64,000 nt of DNA, taken from positions 79,031,566 to 79,095,565 of the forward strand of contig CM026426.1 in NCBI GenBank assembly GCA_014871385.1. The letters run 5' to 3'. Source of the DNA: Ceratodon purpureus (Eukaryota; Streptophyta; Bryopsida; Pseudoditrichales; Ditrichaceae). Below, piece by piece: positions 60,622-64,000 of this stretch; the stretch's first letter is position 1, and each line of letters opens with the position of its first letter. The position numbers and the translations under genes were made by a program. Below the pieces are notes generated by a model that did not search any database, was not told the origin of the DNA, and saw only the letters and a program-made list of their open reading frames with translations.

Positions 60622-63570
60622 TTATTGGTGTCAATACAGCCCTAAAGACTACAGTAAAAAGTATACGGTTGAGGTGCAGAAGATATTCTCTAATGTTCTA
60701 GGACAGAAAAAGAATTCTACAAATCAGAAGAAGGCCTTGAAGCGGGCACAAAAGGTTGTCAAACAATCTGCCAAGAAAGCCGAGAAGAAAGGGCGAGCAA
60801 AAAAAATAGGTCCGAACGGAGCCTGTGCCAGACCTGAATGCAGAAGGAGTGGATGAAGATGCTGAAGAGCTTGCAAGAGTTCAAGAAGCACAAGAAAAAC
60901 TGCTCTAGGCCTAGGCCTTGATTGAGGCTCCTAATAAGCCTAGAAGAAAAACGAGAGTCAGCAAAATTCAAACCGGGATGTCCATGAAGAGAGGATGCCA
61001 ATGCAACTTTGTTGCAAAACAGTTGTCAATTGATCCTACTCTTTGTACAATTCAATTTCACTACATGAGACATACTAATCGGGATGGAAAGCCTTACCAT
61101 GGTTCAGAGTTCGGGGGCCAAAGGGCTGGTCTGTCCGAACACCTCTTTGCAGCAACGAAGAAATGGATTGCAGATACTTTGAGATCTGGTAAATACCTAG
61201 CCCAGATTATGGCCGACTACAAGGCTGAAGTCATGAGGTGCGCTCAAATGAATTTGCCAGCCACCAGGGATACATTCATCATGCCCTCCAACGTTTACAA
61301 TATTACTAAAAAGTTGGCCAAGGAGTTATGGGAGAAACATCCTAGCGATGCGATGAGTGTCCGCCTCTGGACAGACAAAAATTCGGACAGCTGGTACCAT
61401 GACCGGGAGTATGGCAATCTTGAGTTAAATGAAGAGCCACCACCTGAGGACGACCCCTTCTGCCTTGCGATCCTGACTGAATGGCAGTTGGAGATGATGG
61501 TAAGGCATGGACATGGGAGGGCTCTATTCATGGACGCAACATTCTCCACAAATGCTCCGAAGGTACGGTGTTTCTGTCCCTCCTTCTCTTGCATCCAAGT
61601 CAGTGCACTTTCTAGTTCATTCCTGTGTCCGGGGCCTGTCCGATGATCTTCTGTCCTGATGACGTGGTCTTTCTTCTCTGTCTTCTTTCCCAGTAACCTC
61701 TGTATACCGTAATGGTATTCGATGAGTGGGAACAGGGTATACCGGTGGCTTTTACAATTGAGGGCAGGTCTCGGGAAGTTGACATCACGCCTTGGTTAAG
61801 AAAATTGCGAGACCGGTGTGTTGCTGTGAAGCCGGACTGGCGGCCCAATGCCTTCATTGTAGATAACGATGATGTTGAGCTGAATGCCATCACGTGAGCT
61901 GCAGTCTTCTGACCATGTCATTTTCAAGGATCCATTCTGCCTTTGGAAAGTGTTGGGACTGAATCAGTACTTTTGTTTCTGCAGGAAGGTGTGGCCGGAA
62001 GCAGAAGCTGCTCTTGAGTGTGGGCCGAAAAAAGGACGTAGCCATCCTACTATGCCTCTGGCACACCAGAAAGGCATGGCTTGAAAATGCCACCCAGAAA
62101 ATCAAGGCAAATTACCTCAGGGCTGAAATTCTAGCTGCATGTGCTGATCTCATGTATGGGAACGGTATCCTTCAAGGGGACTTGGCTGTCCGGGCTGCTC
62201 GTGAGCGATTTCAACATCTGAAGGCAAAGTATCCAGAGGCCAATGCCTTCTTTGCCTACTTTGAGACTCATTGGATTCCCAAGATTGAAATGTGGGTGAA
62301 GGCACTCAAGATTATGCCCCATGCCAACCAGGACACAAATGCGGCTGTGGAGAGTTACCATGCCAACCTCAAAGCCATTCTCAGGTGGTCAAGACAGAAA
62401 TTTGATGGGTGGAGAGTAGACTGGCTCATATACCACCTGCTCAGGGATGTGCTCATATACTACTGGTATGTTGTCCAGTGCAAGTTGTATGGATTCATCA
62501 AGAACGGCAAGGCTGAGGGCATCGTGGCTAGTGCTGTGATTAGGGCTGAGGAGATTCCAGATGACCATGTCCGCATCTGTCTTGAGGAAGACATTGCATA
62601 CGTTGTCTCCCAAACAAACTTCCCAAATATATTCGTTATCACTAGTCCCAATTCAGATTAGGCACATTGTATCTGTTCATTGGAAATGAGGGGCAACATT
62701 TGTAAGCACGTTGTCAAAGTTTTTAGGATGCTAAATGTGGATGCTCACCTAGGAGACATCATCCGTTATGCAGGAACTTTGAGGGGGACTATTCAGGTTG
62801 GTTGTGCCCCAACTGGAATCAGTAAAAATGTTGGGGACAGTGAGGTGGCAGAAGTTCCAGACAGAGGTCAGAGCAGTGCCCTGGTTGATGACCCTGAGCG
62901 GGACCTGGTCAGCATCAACTCTGCTTGGGACGAAATGCAGGCCCTCATACTGAACAACATTGGTCCGAGCAAGAATTTTTTGGCCATAATGAACGAGGCA
63001 AAGGGCAAGATGGTGACATTAGGAGAAAAATGAGCTCAAAATAAGGCCGTATAAGCCTGCCCTTTCTAGGTGAACTCCCTACTTTGGGCACCTCTGCCGC
63101 TGGCAGCGGATGCCAGAGTTGCTGCCCGCACAGAACTGCGTGGCGCACTCACAACAAAGGTCCTCGGAATATTAGGCGAGACATGAATGCCTCGGCTCGG
63201 GCTTTGGTCCCAAGTGGGCAGGTTGTGTCAGCCCGACACTGTAGATGTGCCCTCCACACGCCTCGCTCGGAGGTCATTGGTTCGAGCCCCCGTGGCGGTT
63301 GCTGGCACCACGGTGGCACCTCACATGCCATGTCAAAAAGTACGCGGGCAGCGCCCATTTTTTTCTCTCACGTGCCGCTTACACGGCCTTTTTGTGACCT
63401 GCTTTTCTCCTAATGATTTGAAGCTGAAGTCTGATTCAGGGTTTTTGCATCCCTTATCTCAGCCATCCTTCAAAGTTAATGCTGGACCAAAGAGCTTGCG
63501 GAGATTCAAGGCGTGCTCCAAAACTGGAGCAAAGAAGAAGGGTGGTCAGAGTAGGAAGTCGACCTCTTAG
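60622..63570 (+). pseudogene. Second MULE/FAR1-like transposase, decayed
   Basis: Exon 1 starts after CTACAG at 60622 (YWCQYSPKDYSKKYTVEVQK), continues through a Lys-rich coil, a FAR1-like zinc region (MKRGCQCNFVAKQ, HYMRHTNRDGKPYHG) and ends GRALFMDATFSTNAPK at 61562 (first catalytic Asp). Exon 2 (61694-61893) has LYTVMVFDEWEQGIPVAF and NAFIVDNDDVELNAI (second Asp). Exon 3 (from 61985) has KVWPEA, ILLCLWHTRKAW, then TNAAVESYHANLKAILRW (Glu) and the SWIM-type CICSLEMRGNICKHVVKVF. Decay: TAGs at 60807-60809, 60906-60908, 60912-60914 and 62659-62661, a TAA at the exon 2 border (61694-61696), and shifts at A-runs near 60800 and 62030. The basic C-terminal tail (KSLRRFKACSKTGAKKKGG) lies beyond an insertion-like segment. 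TIRs were not found. It is only distantly related to the neighbouring MULE. Confidence 0.75.
63017..63415. mobile_element. 399-bp insertion-like segment with 13-bp inverted ends
   Basis: CATTAGGAGAAAA at 63017-63029 is exactly inverted at 63403-63415 (TTTTCTCCTAATG). The segment separates the conserved part of the second MULE protein from its basic tail. Inside, GGTTCGAGCC at 63279-63288 matches a tRNA B-box, with AGGTCATT before it as in tRNA-derived SINEs. No target duplication is visible. It could be a small TIR element carrying a tRNA-like stretch, or an intron containing a SINE. Confidence 0.4.
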
Positions 63571-64000
63571 GACATCAATGGTACAGTAGTGTACTTAGAA
63601 GATATTGTCCATCTAGGAGGATGTAATATGTGATGGTTACTGTGATATAATGTACATACTGGATTTTTGGATTTCATCGCGTGTATAGAGTGATCTAAAT
63701 TTCATTTTGTTTCCATATGCTATCGGTCCAGGGAAGCACTCCATGTACATTGAATTCTTTATCATATTAATAATGAATTGGGCATAACCTGTCCGGACTT
63801 ATATCTGATGGGACTGTTATATGTCCGGGTACTCTTTTACCCGCCCGGGATGTCATAGGGCCTGGCTAAATATATGTTTAATAGTTACCCGTCCCTCTTA
63901 TTCCTGTATTAGACCCGCCGTCCAATTAAACAGTCTTATAGTGTAGGTGTATCTCAAACTGTTCCAATTCTGTACCTTCTAGCTCTATGGAAGCTGCATT
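63571..64000. other. Right edge, nothing recognised
   Basis: AT-rich sequence after the last transposase frame. No gene or repeat could be supported before the window ends. Confidence 0.4.

Noticed and set aside
63234-63300. A true tRNA gene around the B-box at 63279
   Set aside because: No acceptor stem and no convincing A-box at the right distance; at most a SINE-like remnant.
1-64000. LTR retrotransposon or other virus-like element
   Set aside because: I found no reverse transcriptase, integrase core, capsid-type domain or paired long terminal repeats; the large elements here are DNA transposons.
1-64000. UAG reassigned to an amino acid in this genome
   Set aside because: Attractive given ten in-frame TAGs, but TGA and TAA interruptions also occur and all the TAG cases lie in transposons or a disrupted gene, so methylation-driven decay explains them more simply.

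Overview
The window reads as nuclear DNA of a land plant or close streptophyte relative. The one clear cellular gene is an intron-containing DUF1218/MWL-type four-helix membrane protein, a family known from plants. Introns are GT-AG, (TA)n microsatellites are common, and most of the rest is plant-type DNA transposon. The transposase types (long CACTA with TNP2-DUF4218-DUF4216, a hAT with a GWE-type core, FAR1/MULE relatives, and an unnamed DDE-like family) remind me of non-seed plants such as bryophytes or lycophytes. That is an impression; the sequence alone does not fix the species.

Layout. 1-5.2 kb: AT-rich, no gene, with a degenerate ~200-390 bp tandem array at 2.6-4.3 kb. 5.27-6.93 kb: a RING-like/coiled-coil gene in one frame, interrupted by two stops. 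6.9-11.8 kb: AT-rich, with a hairpin and an 880-bp MITE-like unit. 12.2-14.9 kb (minus): a multi-exon DDE-like transposase relic of a family I cannot name. 16.5-18.0 kb: the DUF1218 gene, apparently intact. 18-23 kb: non-coding with foldback repeats. 23.8-26.1 kb: a decaying hAT transposase, followed by a tRNA-like 48-mer that lacks an anticodon arm. 28.6-50.9 kb: two inverted copies of a ~490-bp TIR element flank a short F-box-like locus, which is itself split by a 19.5-kb CACTA element (29645-49140) with perfect 28-bp TIRs and a GTC target duplication. 52.4-52.6 kb: a second F-box-like exon. 54.1-59.3 kb: a MULE with ~106-bp TIRs and a three-exon transposase. 60.6-63.6 kb: a second, more decayed MULE/FAR1-like transposase, interrupted near its 3' end by a 400-bp segment with inverted-repeat ends.

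The most informative patterns are these. (1) The CACTA insertion can be undone on paper: the F-box frame continues across the empty site and aligns with the paralogue 3 kb away. (2) The CACTA carries, besides tnpD-like and tnpA-like genes, a third gene region with three serially duplicated exons. (3) The stops that interrupt the transposon frames are almost all TAG or TGA in positions explicable by C-to-T change at CAG, CTGG or CGA (CHG/CG methylation sites). (4) One MULE carries an integrase-like H2C2 zinc motif at its N terminus.

I saw no retroelement, rRNA gene, CRISPR array or bacterial-type operon. All family assignments come from reading motifs, not from a database search.
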